64,000 nucleotides of DNA from Vibrio amylolyticus (GTDB taxonomy: Bacteria > Pseudomonadota > Gammaproteobacteria > Enterobacterales > Vibrionaceae), in contig NZ_JAJHVV010000012.1 of NCBI RefSeq assembly GCF_023145695.1, positions 1 through 64,000 on the forward strand, in the 5' to 3' direction. The notes under the pieces are model-generated. The model was not told the origin of the DNA. It searched no databases and was given only the letters and a program-made list of their open reading frames with translations. The position numbers were made by a program, and so were the translations under genes. Below are positions 1-9,155 of this stretch, one piece after another; position 1 is the first letter of the stretch, and each line of letters starts with the position of its first letter.

Positions 1-1080
1 ACTAACGGGGGCAATCTCGTCATACCGGGTGATGCCACAGAAATCAGTGTCAGTCTTGGCACGTTGAACGATGAGATTTTTGAAGGGGTAGAGAGCTTTG
101 GCCTTGATGTAAATGTCTATGGTGAGATAGGTGACGAAGGTGAAGTGCTCGACCTAAATGGTGCGGGTAATACGACGATTGTTGATGATCTGGATGGTGA
201 AGATAACGCCGATACACCGGTACTGACGGTAGGTAATGCGGAAACTATTGAGGGTGATAATGAATCCCCGGCTACGTTCTTAGTTGGGTTAGATAAAGAA
301 GTGGATGGCGATTTGACTTATACCTTTAACCTGAATGTCGAGGGTTATGGTGAAGGGGACGATGAAGTCAGTTACAGCGCCGAAATGGCGGACTTCTTAG
401 CCAGCGGTAAGCTCACAGTGACGTACACCGTGGGAGATGGGGATCCTATCTCAACACCGGTGGTCAACGGAGGCACGTTAGTGATACCGGGGAATGCCAC
501 GGACATTTCAGTCAGTGTGGATACCTTTGATGACGACATCTTTGAAGGAACGGAAAGCTTTGGTTTGGATGTACATGTTGACGGAGACATTGGGGATGTG
601 CCAGATGTACTTTCCCTTGATGGTCACGGCAGTGCGACCATTATTGATGAGAATGCACCGGACTATGATGACAAGCCAGCGCTAACTGTCGCTGATTCAG
701 CGGATGTAGTTGAAGGAGATAACTCAGTCTTTGCTGTCACACTCAGTAATGAAGTGGATGGGGAACTCGAGTATACATTTACTCTAAACTTTGACGGTAG
801 TGCTGAACTATCAGATATGGCCGATAGTGGTGCACTAACTGTTATTTATACTGACAGCAATAATGTTGAACACACGATGGATATTGCAAACGGAGGAAGT
901 CTGTCTATCCCTGGGGATGTTCTAAGCCTTTCAGTCAGTGTTGGAACTCATTACGATGGTATCTTCGAAGGAGATGAGACCTTCGCTCTTGACGTTAATG
1001 TATCAGGTAATATAGGTGACGTCCCGGATGTACTCAATCTAGATGCCAGTGGTAATGGCACTATCATCAACAAAAACGCG
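1..1080 (+). repeat. Tandem protein-coding repeats of about 153 codons in the adhesin
   Basis: One partial repeat (1 to about 210) and two fuller ones (about 211-672 and 673-1080) share the order EGDN, VDG-L-YTF, GG-L-IPG, SVSV, IFEG-E, LDV, GDVPDVL, TII. The offset between matching PxLTV motifs is 459 bp, or 153 codons. The last copy is shorter because it lacks an acidic insertion. DNA identity is moderate, so the copies are diverged rather than freshly duplicated. Confidence 0.8.
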
Positions 1081-2367
1081 ATTCCTGAAGCGGAAGACTT
1101 TGAGGCTTACCTACGAGATCCAGATTCACCAATTCCAATTGTTTTTGATTCCGATGATCCTGAGTTTGATCATATTTGGGATTTCGACGAAACCATACCA
1201 GGAAATACTGAAACAGTTATGGTCATGATTACCTCTTTGCCAACCACTGGTACTTTGTATTACACCGATGAAGAAGGAGAGCGAAGAGCCCTAACTGAAC
1301 TAGACCTTTACACTGAAGGCGGCGGTGGAACCATTCTTGACCCTAGCAAAGTCGAATACGAGCAAGATGAAGGCGATACTTTTGAAATTGGTGGAATGCC
1401 TGATGATCTTGAACTTGTCGATGGCTTCTATAATTGGGGGGTAGCAGTTGGTGAGTCAGGAACGGAACGACAAGTCAATTTAGCGAATGGTACAGCGATA
1501 TTTATTTCGTTGATTTCCAATAATAAGAATGGTGTGTTTAAACAGTACGATCAACCAGATAACCATAAAGGCTTTGGTTTAGCTGAGAACCATGGGCAGG
1601 GGATGAATCCTGGTGAACAGATAGTTATTGATTTATCTGAGAATCCGTTGGAGAGCGTTACCTTTGGTATTGATGGTATGGGGCAAAACTTTAGTAATGG
1701 TTCTTCAATTGTCGTCACTTATACCCTTCAAGACGGTACGCAAGAGACTGTGGTATACAATAAAGATTCTGACCTTGGTGTTAAAGATTTTTATGAACAA
1801 TTTACTTACTCTTCCGAAGACAACCCTGTTACTGAAATGGTGATGGAAGGTACAGGTGGTAACTGGGTATTAAGAGATCTATCTGGTGAGGAAGCAATAA
1901 CCTCAGATGATAGCTTTGACTACCTAGCTATCGACTCGGGCGGTGTCGTTAGTGAAGAAGCCACAGTAACGATTCCTCCATATGTTGAACATGCAGCTAG
2001 CTTAGAGGATGAACTGCTGTCAGGTACTGAAGATACCGATGCCTTTAAGTGGAGTGATGCGACGATTAATAATGGAGAAGATACCATTGAGAATTTCACG
2101 CTTTATGAAGACCTTATCGATTTAACCGGGGTTCTTGATGATGATTCTAGCGTGAGTATTCATGACCTCATGGATATTGTTGAAGCGGAAGTTGTTAATG
2201 ATGATGTAGTGCTCACTATCGATGCGGAGAACTCCGAGGGCGATGAAGTGACTCAAACTATCGTTATCGATGATGGAGCGACGATTCTAGAGGATTATGT
2301 CCCTATTAATAGCGATCTAGATCAGATGGAACTCTTGTCACAAATACTCAAGACAGACGCTGCTTAG
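1..2367 (+). CDS. C-terminal part of a large type I secreted, Calx-beta-like repeat adhesin (5' end outside window)
   Basis: The reading frame is open from the first base, so this is the 3' end of a longer gene. The visible 788 residues begin inside a beta-sandwich repeat. Two further repeats follow, and each ends with a conserved block that includes IPG, SVS, IFEG and LDV, then GDVPDVL in the two complete copies. A non-repeated domain (about residues 360-660) comes next. The last 120 residues resemble the type I secretion C-terminal target module of the VC_A0849 subclass, with a FKWSD-like motif and acidic strands. The protein is very rich in Asp and Glu and has no Cys in the visible part, as is usual for calcium-stabilised secreted adhesins. 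It is probably exported by an ABC/TolC-type system and surface-attached or released. The ligand is unknown. A strong terminator lies just after the stop. Confidence 0.85.
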   Translation, partial: TNGGNLVIPGDATEISVSLGTLNDEIFEGVESFGLDVNVYGEIGDEGEVLDLNGAGNTTIVDDLDGEDNADTPVLTVGNAETIEGDNESPATFLVGLDKEVDGDLTYTFNLNVEGYGEGDDEVSYSAEMADFLASGKLTVTYTVGDGDPISTPVVNGGTLVIPGNATDISVSVDTFDDDIFEGTESFGLDVHVDGDIGDVPDVLSLDGHGSATIIDENAPDYDDKPALTVADSADVVEGDNSVFAVTLSNEVDGELEYTFTLNFDGSAELSDMADSGALTVIYTDSNNVEHTMDIANGGSLSIPGDVLSLSVSVGTHYDGIFEGDETFALDVNVSGNIGDVPDVLNLDASGNGTIINKNAIPEAEDFEAYLRDPDSPIPIVFDSDDPEFDHIWDFDETIPGNTETVMVMITSLPTTGTLYYTDEEGERRALTELDLYTEGGGGTILDPSKVEYEQDEGDTFEIGGMPDDLELVDGFYNWGVAVGESGTERQVNLANGTAIFISLISNNKNGVFKQYDQPDNHKGFGLAENHGQGMNPGEQIVIDLSENPLESVTFGIDGMGQNFSNGSSIVVTYTLQDGTQETVVYNKDSDLGVKDFYEQFTYSSEDNPVTEMVMEGTGGNWVLRDLSGEEAITSDDSFDYLAIDSGGVVSEEATVTIPPYVEHAASLEDELLSGTEDTDAFKWSDATINNGEDTIENFTLYEDLIDLTGVLDDDSSVSIHDLMDIVEAEVVNDDVVLTIDAENSEGDEVTQTIVIDDGATILEDYVPINSDLDQMELLSQILKTDAA

Positions 2368-2375
2368 CAGCCATC

Positions 2376-2403
2376 AAAAAGCTGGCCACTGTGCCAGCTT
2401 TTT
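2376..2403 (+). terminator. Rho-independent terminator of the adhesin gene
   Basis: Stem GCTGGC / GCCAGC with loop CACTGT, flanked by five A upstream and five T downstream. It begins 8 bases after the stop codon. Confidence 0.85.
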
Positions 2404-2852
2404 ATTTATAAAATCATTAGTAAAAACAGTTGCCATACTCTTTGAAATTATGATACTTTTCCGCGCAATCTCGGAGCCTAATTTTGAAGCGGCACTGGGG
2501 GATACGCGCAACGAACATTCAGGCTGATTGTATCGTTGCGTAGGGTAGGTATCAGCAAGCCATTTGCTGATAGACGGGATAACTTTGTTGCCAATGCAAC
2601 AGACGAGAGAGAAACCCAACAGTGAACACTTTTAACTTATACAGTCTAATCAGCGTCGTACTTCCTAAATGCACTGTGCTTCACGTCAGTAGCATCACCG
2701 AACCCTGAATTCCAGCACTCCAAATTAACCATTTCTAATGGTCACTATCTAAATCCCGAACGTATGGATGTTTTCGGAAGGTATTGCTTTGCCTCTTGTT
2801 TTATCAACTGGTGTTGAAAAGAGCGCAAATCCTCTATTTTTAGGGAATTACA
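2404..2852. other. 450-bp intergenic region upstream of the norspermidine operon
   Basis: No convincing gene is seen here. One 81-codon reverse-strand frame exists, but it has no recognisable domain or good ribosome site. The region should contain the promoter of the downstream aminotransferase-decarboxylase gene. I could not pick a clear sigma-70 pair or operator by eye. Confidence 0.4.
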
Positions 2853-5741
2853 ATGAGCTCAGCTTTTGAAGTCGATAACACGCTTATCGCAACCACTTTT
2901 TCTACCAAAGTACCTCACGTAGAAGGTCTTTATGATCTTACGCCAGACCAAATTTTGCTTGATCAAGCAGAGCATGAGTCTGAAGTTCGCTCGTACCCAA
3001 GACGCTTGCCTATCGCAATCAAACAAGCGCACGGTGCGTTAGTTGAAGACACGCGTGGACAGTTATTTTTGGACTGTCTTGCCGGTGCAGGTACTCTGTC
3101 TTTGGGTTATAACAACCCAGAAATTAATCAAGCACTAAAAGAGCAGCTTGATCTTGGTTTGCCATACCAAACACTTGATATGACGACGAGTGCAAAAGAC
3201 TTGTTTACGAAACGAGTGAAGGCATTTTTACCAAAAGAGTTTTCTCATAATTCTGCTATTCAATTTTGTGGCCCGTCTGGCGCAGATGCCGTAGAAGCGG
3301 CGATTAAGTTAGCCAAGCAGACAACAGGTCGCAATACTATGTTTGCTTTCCGTGGGGCTTACCACGGTATGACCAATGGCACCATGGGTATGATGGGTAA
3401 CCTAAGTACCAAAGAACGCCGTACAGGCTTAATGTCAGATGTTCACTTCATGCCGTTTCCATATAGCCTACGTTGCCCGTTTGGTTTAGGTGGTGATGAA
3501 GGCGCGAAGGCGAGTATTCGCTATATGGAACGCCTACTTAATGATGACGAAGCGGGCATCATGAAGCCTGCAGCCATTATCGTTGAGCCAGTGCAAGGTG
3601 AAGGCGGTGTTATCCCGGCTCCTGCTTTTTGGCTTCGCGAGCTTCGCCGTATTTGTGATGAACACGAGATTTTACTTATCCTTGATGAGATTCAATGTGG
3701 TGTCGGTAAAACAGGTTATCGTTTTGCCTTTGAAGAAGCCGGCATTTCTCCAGATATTCTATGTTTGTCTAAAGCGATTGGCGGCGGTTTACCAATGTCG
3801 ATCCTTGTATTCAATAAAGAGATTGATACATGGAAAGCAGGCGAGCACACGGGTACGTTCCGTGGTAACCAACTTGCGATGGTTTCAGGTGCGAAAGCGT
3901 TAGAAATTATTGAACGCGACAACCTAGTTGAACATGCAAACATAGCTGGCCAATACCTTCGCATGGGTCTTGAGAGCATTCAACAGCGTGTAAATTGTGT
4001 CGCTGAGGTTCGTGGCAAAGGCCTAATGCTCGGGATGGAAATTCAAAAAGCAGACGGTTCAACCAACAAGTTTGGTGAACCAGAAGCTGATGGCGAATTA
4101 ACGTTAGCGATTCAACGTGCGGCGCTTGAGCGTGGCTTAATGGTAGAAAAAGGCGGCCGAGAAGGTTCAGTTATTCGCTTCCTGCCACCAATGATTATTT
4201 CATTTGAGCAAATTGACTTCGCACTTCGCGTGATGGAAGACGCGATTATTGCTGCAGGTGGCGGCCGACGTGAAGCCGTTGAAGACAACCAAAAGTGGAA
4301 ACAGCACTTCATTCATGCGGGTAAAAATGGCTCGGATGAATTTGCTTCTGTGATGAACCACGCTACTGACGCGTTAAAGCAAATTTTTGAACAGGTTGAA
4401 CAGCCATACACTGGTATCGATCCGAAGCTTTTGGAAGCGCAAATCAACTCAGTCTGCCTAGATTCAGCGAACGCTAGCTTGAAAGAGGTGATCGATAGTA
4501 CGAGTGATCTTGTAGTGAAGAACTCTATCTTCACACAGCATCCGAACTGTATCGCTCATCTTCATACCCCACCAATGATGCCAGCTATTGCTGCTGAAGC
4601 AATGATTGCTGCGTTGAACCAATCAATGGACTCTTGGGACCAAGCGTCTTCTGCTACCTATGTAGAGCAGCGCGTTGTGGATTGGTTATGTGGTAAATAC
4701 GAGCTGGGCAATCAAGCGGATGGTGTTATCACCAGTGGTGGTACTCAAAGTAACCAAATGGGTTTACTGCTTGCTCGAGATTGGATTGCTGACAAATTGT
4801 CACAGCACTCTATTCAAAAGTTAGGCTTACCTGAGTACGCACATAAACTGCGTATTATCTGCTCTGAGAAATCACACTTTACGGTGCAAAAATCAGCTTC
4901 GTGGATGGGCCTAGGTGAACAATCAGTTGTGACTGTACCTGCACACGTTAACGGCACAATGGATACTGACGCTTTAGAATCAACGATTATTGATTTAAAA
5001 GAGCAAGGATTGATACCATTTGCTCTGGTTGGAACCGCAGGTACAACCGACCATGGTGCGATTGATGATTTAACGGTTTTAGCCGACTTAGCGGAACAAA
5101 ACGAATTATGGCTTCACGTTGATGGTGCTTACGGTGGCGCGTTGATTTTAAGTAGCCATAAAGATCGTATAGCGGGTATTGAACGTGCCGATTCTATCAG
5201 TGTTGATTTCCATAAGTTGTTCTATCAAACAATCAGCTGTGGTGCGTTGCTACTTAAAGATAAGTCCCAGTTTAAGTTCTTACTTCACCATGCGGATTAC
5301 TTAAACCGTGAACATGATGAACTGCCAAACTTAGTCGACAAGCAAATTGCTACAACGAAACGCTTCGACGCATTGAAAGTGTTCATGACCATGCAAAATG
5401 TCGGTCCACAAGCGCTGGGTGATATGTATGACCACATCATTGACCAGACCCTTGAAGTGGCTGAGTTGATCCGTTCACATGATGGATTTGAGCTGCTCGC
5501 TGAACCATCGCTCTCGACGGTTTTATTCCGCTCGATTCGTACTTGTGAAGGTTCTGCAGACAAGCTGAATCAGAAGGTTCGAATTGAAGCTTTAGTTCGT
5601 GGTATCGCAGTTCTGGGTGAGACGGTTGTTAAAGGGCAATCGGCACTGAAGTTTACGATTTTAAATCCGTGCCTCACATTGGCAGATTTTGAATCACTAA
5701 TTAGTGATATCAACCAGCTAGTTTCTGAGCTTGCGGATTAA
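2853..5741 (+). CDS. Fused diaminobutyrate aminotransferase / diaminobutyrate decarboxylase (norspermidine pathway)
   Basis: A bifunctional cytosolic enzyme of 962 residues. The N-terminal half (about 30-470) is a class III PLP aminotransferase that makes L-2,4-diaminobutyrate from aspartate semialdehyde. Its Schiff-base lysine is K307 in SKAIGGG. The C-terminal half (about 490-960) is a group II PLP decarboxylase that turns diaminobutyrate into 1,3-diaminopropane. It shows HVDGAYGGA (D757) and the PLP lysine K788 in DFHKLFY. The same fusion is known from Vibrio, where it starts the alternative polyamine route to norspermidine. The ATG follows AGGGA at good spacing. Carboxynorspermidine synthase and decarboxylase follow, so the whole route from aspartate semialdehyde is encoded here. 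Both active sites look intact. Confidence 0.95.
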   Translation: MSSAFEVDNTLIATTFSTKVPHVEGLYDLTPDQILLDQAEHESEVRSYPRRLPIAIKQAHGALVEDTRGQLFLDCLAGAGTLSLGYNNPEINQALKEQLDLGLPYQTLDMTTSAKDLFTKRVKAFLPKEFSHNSAIQFCGPSGADAVEAAIKLAKQTTGRNTMFAFRGAYHGMTNGTMGMMGNLSTKERRTGLMSDVHFMPFPYSLRCPFGLGGDEGAKASIRYMERLLNDDEAGIMKPAAIIVEPVQGEGGVIPAPAFWLRELRRICDEHEILLILDEIQCGVGKTGYRFAFEEAGISPDILCLSKAIGGGLPMSILVFNKEIDTWKAGEHTGTFRGNQLAMVSGAKALEIIERDNLVEHANIAGQYLRMGLESIQQRVNCVAEVRGKGLMLGMEIQKADGSTNKFGEPEADGELTLAIQRAALERGLMVEKGGREGSVIRFLPPMIISFEQIDFALRVMEDAIIAAGGGRREAVEDNQKWKQHFIHAGKNGSDEFASVMNHATDALKQIFEQVEQPYTGIDPKLLEAQINSVCLDSANASLKEVIDSTSDLVVKNSIFTQHPNCIAHLHTPPMMPAIAAEAMIAALNQSMDSWDQASSATYVEQRVVDWLCGKYELGNQADGVITSGGTQSNQMGLLLARDWIADKLSQHSIQKLGLPEYAHKLRIICSEKSHFTVQKSASWMGLGEQSVVTVPAHVNGTMDTDALESTIIDLKEQGLIPFALVGTAGTTDHGAIDDLTVLADLAEQNELWLHVDGAYGGALILSSHKDRIAGIERADSISVDFHKLFYQTISCGALLLKDKSQFKFLLHHADYLNREHDELPNLVDKQIATTKRFDALKVFMTMQNVGPQALGDMYDHIIDQTLEVAELIRSHDGFELLAEPSLSTVLFRSIRTCEGSADKLNQKVRIEALVRGIAVLGETVVKGQSALKFTILNPCLTLADFESLISDINQLVSELAD

Positions 5742-5764
5742 TATTTAGAATATATGAATCACTT

Positions 5765-5796
5765 AAGAGGCTCGTTCAATGAGTAGAGAGCCTCTT
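5765..5796 (+). other. Intercistronic hairpin between the first two norspermidine genes
   Basis: A perfect 9-bp stem, AAGAGGCTC / GAGCCTCTT, with a 14-base loop. The T-run after it is short and broken (TTTAAAG), so it could be a leaky terminator or an mRNA-stabilising hairpin that sets the expression ratio within the operon. Confidence 0.6.
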
Positions 5797-5834
5797 TAAA
5801 GTAATTAAATTGAAAGAATAAGGTAAAGATAACA

Positions 5835-7079
5835 ATGGCAATTCTACAAATTGGTGCAGGTGGTGTTGGGTGGGTTGTTGCGCATAAAGCAGCTCAAAAT
5901 AATGAAGTTCTTGGTGACATTACTATCGCATCTCGCACCCTAAGTAAGTGTGAAAAAATCATTGAGTCAATTAAGGGAAAAAATAACCTTAAAGACACGT
6001 CTAAAAAACTAGAAGCGCGTGAAGTAAACGCCGATGACGTTGACTCTTTGGTTGCGTTAATCAAAGAAGTGAAGCCAGATCTTGTTATTAATGCGGGTCC
6101 TCCATGGGTAAACATGGGCATTATGGAAGCGTGTTACCAAGCAAAAGTTAACTACCTAGATACGTCTGTTGCTGTAGATCTATGTTCAGAAGGCCAGCAA
6201 GTACCACAAGCTTACGATTGGCAGTGGGCTTACCGTGAGAAGTTTCAAGAAGCAGGTATCACAGGTATTTTGGGCGCAGGTTTTGATCCAGGTGTTGTTT
6301 CAGTTTTCGCAGCGTATGCGGTTAAGCATCTGTTTGACGAAATCGATACGATTGATGTCATGGACGTTAACGCTGGCGATCACGGTAAGAAGTTTGCGAC
6401 AAACTTTGACCCAGAAACGAACATGCTTGAGATCCAAGGTGACTCATTCTACTGGGAAAACGAAGAGTGGAAACAAGTACCGTGTCATGCACGTATGCTT
6501 GAGTTTGACTTCCCGAACTGTGGAACGCATAAAGTGTATTCAATGGCGCACGATGAAGTACGCTCAATGAAGGAGTTTATCCCTGCTAAGCGTATCGAAT
6601 TCTGGATGGGCTTTGGTGATGCTTACCTAAACTACTTCAACTGTATGCGCGATATTGGTCTGTTAAGCCCAGATCCACTAACGCTGCATGACGGTACTGT
6701 GGTTCAGCCGCTACACGTACTTAAAGCTCTGCTGCCAGACCCAACTTCTTTAGCGCCGGGTTATACAGGTTTAACGTGTATCGGTACTTGGGTTCAAGGT
6801 AAGAAAGATGGCAAAGAGCGTAGTGTCTTCATCTACAATAACGCGGACCATGAAGTTGCTTACAAAGACGTTGAACACCAAGCGATCTCTTATACAACGG
6901 GCGTTCCTGCTATTACGGCGGCACTGCAGTTCTTCCGTGGAAAATGGGCAGATAAAGGCGTGTTTAATATGGAACAACTGGACCCAGATCCGTTCCTAGA
7001 GACAATGCCGGAAATTGGTCTAGATTGGCATGTACAGGAGCTTACTCCTGGGCAGCCAGTAATCCATAAACTGAAGTAA
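5835..7079 (+). CDS. Carboxynorspermidine synthase (saccharopine dehydrogenase-like)
   Basis: A 414-residue oxidoreductase of the saccharopine dehydrogenase family. It couples 1,3-diaminopropane with aspartate semialdehyde and reduces the Schiff base with NADPH to give carboxynorspermidine. The nucleotide-binding loop is at the N-terminus (GAGGVG, residues 7-12, after a short beta strand). The catalytic domain follows with the family's FDPGVV segment. The start is preceded by an AAGGTAAAG-type ribosome site. The gene lies 93 bp after the aminotransferase-decarboxylase and 82 bp before nspC, in the order known for the Vibrio norspermidine cluster. No key residue appears to be lost. Confidence 0.93.
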   Translation: MAILQIGAGGVGWVVAHKAAQNNEVLGDITIASRTLSKCEKIIESIKGKNNLKDTSKKLEAREVNADDVDSLVALIKEVKPDLVINAGPPWVNMGIMEACYQAKVNYLDTSVAVDLCSEGQQVPQAYDWQWAYREKFQEAGITGILGAGFDPGVVSVFAAYAVKHLFDEIDTIDVMDVNAGDHGKKFATNFDPETNMLEIQGDSFYWENEEWKQVPCHARMLEFDFPNCGTHKVYSMAHDEVRSMKEFIPAKRIEFWMGFGDAYLNYFNCMRDIGLLSPDPLTLHDGTVVQPLHVLKALLPDPTSLAPGYTGLTCIGTWVQGKKDGKERSVFIYNNADHEVAYKDVEHQAISYTTGVPAITAALQFFRGKWADKGVFNMEQLDPDPFLETMPEIGLDWHVQELTPGQPVIHKLK

Positions 7080-7111
7080 CTCTACGAGCCATCAATAGAG
7101 TGATTTAGATG

Positions 7112-7137
7112 AAAGCCGATGCACTAGCGTCGGCTTT
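7112..7137 (+). other. Intercistronic hairpin upstream of nspC
   Basis: Stem AAAGCCGATGC / GCGTCGGCTTT (11 pairs including one T-G) with loop ACTA, followed by GTTCAATTT. The U-tract is weak. It may act as a partial terminator or an RNA-stability element between the second and third norspermidine genes. Confidence 0.6.
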
Positions 7138-7161
7138 GTTCAATTTATAAGTGATTGAAAA

Positions 7162-8310
7162 ATGAATACTAAAGATTTCAAAGTAGGTGATTTAAAAACA
7201 CCGTACTTTATGATTAATGAAGATAAGTTGATTGCCAATCTTGAGAAAGCCAAGCAACTGAAAGAGATCTCAGGCGTGAAGCTTGTTCTTGCCTTGAAGT
7301 GTTTTTCAACTTGGGGTGTGTTTGACATCATCAAACCATATTTGGATGGCACGACAAGCTCTGGCCCGTATGAAGTGAAGCTTGGCCATGAAACCTTTGG
7401 TGGTGAAACTCACGCTTACAGCGTTGGTTACAGCGAAGATGACGTCCGTGAAGTTGCGGACATCTGCGATAAGTTGATTTTTAACTCTCAAACACAGCTA
7501 GCGGCGCATCGCCACATTGTTGAAGGTAAAGCATCTATTGGATTGCGTTTGAACCCAGGCGTGAGCTATGCAGGACAAGATCTTGCAAACCCTGCGCGTC
7601 AATTCTCTCGCTTAGGTGTACAAGCGGATCACATCAAACCTGAAATCTTTAACGAGATTAATGGCGTGATGTTCCACATGAACTGTGAGAACAAAGACGT
7701 TGATGCATTTATCGGATTGCTTGATTCAATCTCAGAACAGTTTGGCGAGTACCTAGATAAGTTGGACTGGGTGAGCATGGGCGGTGGCGTATTTTTCACA
7801 TGGCCAGGCTACGATATCGAGAAATTAGGTTTAGCTTTGAAAGCTTTTGCTGAAAAGCACGGCGTTCAAATGTACTTAGAGCCGGGTGAAGCGATCATTA
7901 CGAAAACAACGGATCTTGTTGTTACTGTCGTTGATATTGTTGAGAACGTGAAGAAAACGGCCATCGTTGACTCTGCAACGGAAGCACACCGTCTTGATAC
8001 GTTAATCTACGATGAGCCTGCTTCTGTTTTAGAAGCGACAGAAGACGGTGAGCATGATTACGTGATTGGTTCCTGTTCTTGTTTGGCGGGCGATCAGTTT
8101 TGTGAAGCGAGTTTTGATGCACCATTAGAGATCGGTCAAAAGCTTCATTTATTGGATAGTGCTGGTTATACGATGGTTAAGCTGAATTGGTTTAACGGTT
8201 TAAAGATGCCTTCCATCTATTGTGAGCGAAGCAGTGGCGATATTCAAAAACTGAATGAGTTCAATTATTCAGACTTTAAGCGCTCACTTTCACAATGGAG
8301 TGTGAACTAG
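7162..8310 (+). CDS. nspC: Carboxynorspermidine decarboxylase
   Basis: A PLP-dependent, alanine-racemase-fold decarboxylase of 382 residues that converts carboxynorspermidine to norspermidine, the last step of the pathway. The PLP lysine is K46 in LALKCFS. The conserved glycine-rich phosphate-binding segment is MGGGVFF. The second-subunit catalytic Cys and Asp are in SCLAGD (C307, D311). The length matches the family. The ribosome site before the ATG is poor (GATTGAAAA), and no better start is present, so translation may be modest. In Vibrio cholerae this enzyme is needed for normal biofilm formation. It is the last gene of the operon, and a terminator follows about 40 bp downstream. Confidence 0.95.
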   Translation: MNTKDFKVGDLKTPYFMINEDKLIANLEKAKQLKEISGVKLVLALKCFSTWGVFDIIKPYLDGTTSSGPYEVKLGHETFGGETHAYSVGYSEDDVREVADICDKLIFNSQTQLAAHRHIVEGKASIGLRLNPGVSYAGQDLANPARQFSRLGVQADHIKPEIFNEINGVMFHMNCENKDVDAFIGLLDSISEQFGEYLDKLDWVSMGGGVFFTWPGYDIEKLGLALKAFAEKHGVQMYLEPGEAIITKTTDLVVTVVDIVENVKKTAIVDSATEAHRLDTLIYDEPASVLEATEDGEHDYVIGSCSCLAGDQFCEASFDAPLEIGQKLHLLDSAGYTMVKLNWFNGLKMPSIYCERSSGDIQKLNEFNYSDFKRSLSQWSVN

Positions 8311-8351
8311 TTTTATCAATCAGTATAAATAAACCAATTGATAAATATGAG

Positions 8352-8376
8352 AAAGAGCAGCGTTTGCTGCTCTTTT
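8352..8376 (+). terminator. Terminator after nspC
   Basis: Stem AAAGAGCAGC / GCTGCTCTTT with loop GTTT and a short T-run. It may also act weakly on the opposite strand for the convergent ACT-domain gene. Confidence 0.85.
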
Positions 8377-8461
8377 TAATGGGTGCTAAATGCAAACGTT
8401 ATTTATAGAACTAAAGCGACACTTCGGTTGAAATTAAGCGTTTGAAGCTAATCCGTTGAAA

Positions 8462-8974
8462 TTAAACTTCTAGGATTACTCGGGTATCTTCGCTGAGGGA
8501 TTCAAGTTCATTTGCTACGTCTTCAATTTGCATTTCACTTGGTAAGCGAACCGCCATATTCGCGGTAAATAGACTAGAGCTGACACCTCCCCCTCCCGCG
8601 ACAAAGACGCGCTGACAGTCCATATCTAAAATGCTGATTCCTTGTCCATCAAGAACGTGAGTGATTTCATTGACGATTCCCGCTCTATCATTGGAATCTA
8701 ATCGAAGCTGAAAAATCGTTTCTTCTCGGTGAGGAAGTGCATCTGAGTCGACTATCTGTACCAGCAGTTCATCGTGTGACTGAAAAGCGTTTCTTACTAG
8801 GTCTGCATTCTTTTCTGGTAGCTGCACCTTAATCACCGCAGCGACTTGATCTTCAATAAAGTTAACTTTACTGATTAACCATTTCCCGCCGTTTTCATGA
8901 GTAACAGAAGCAAGCTCTTTAATGGTTGCAGGCGTGGCTTTGCCGACAAAATTCACGATAAAGGTAGTGTTCAT
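8462..8974 (-). CDS. GcvR-like protein with two ACT domains
   Basis: A 170-residue cytosolic protein with two ACT domains (about residues 3-80 and 88-168), in the glycine cleavage system repressor (GcvR) family. E. coli GcvR binds the activator GcvA and blocks it when glycine is low. This protein has the family's second-domain core (NDRAGIVNEIT, DGQGISILDMD). The start at the ATG followed by NTTFIVNF is preferred because GGAGT sits 7 bases upstream. A 28-codon longer frame has no support. It carries a Gly-rich loop (VAGGGGVSSS) inside the second ACT domain. It stands alone, with no gcv genes nearby, so the role in glycine control is inferred from family only. Confidence 0.75.
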   Translation of the reverse strand: MNTTFIVNFVGKATPATIKELASVTHENGGKWLISKVNFIEDQVAAVIKVQLPEKNADLVRNAFQSHDELLVQIVDSDALPHREETIFQLRLDSNDRAGIVNEITHVLDGQGISILDMDCQRVFVAGGGGVSSSLFTANMAVRLPSEMQIEDVANELESLSEDTRVILEV

Positions 8975-9110
8975 GAGGGTACTCCTACGCCAAGTGACTA
9001 AAATAATTGATAGTTTCAGTGTAGAAGTAAATATTAGGAAAGACTTGATGGAGGTCAATGTTTGAAAATAAAGAATTTACCAGCTTGCTAGAACGGGGCT
9101 TCGGACACAA

Positions 9111-9138
9111 AAAAAGCACCTATGAACAGGTGCTTTTT
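9111..9138 (-). terminator. Terminator of the DUF3943-like gene
   Basis: On the minus strand, AAAAAGCACC and GGTGCTTTTT pair around an 8-base loop and are followed by further T. It lies just after the stop of the exported-protein gene. Confidence 0.85.
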
Positions 9139-9155
9139 GAATGGGAGGCTAGACG

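Noticed and set aside
2374..2619. 81-codon minus-strand frame upstream of the norspermidine operon
   Set aside because: It overlaps the adhesin terminator, has no recognisable domain, and has no strong ribosome site.
8427..8465. Direct repeat GTTGAAATTAA near the end of the GcvR-like gene
   Set aside because: Two copies of 11 bases in an AT-rich region, one overlapping the stop codon, are too short to support a function.
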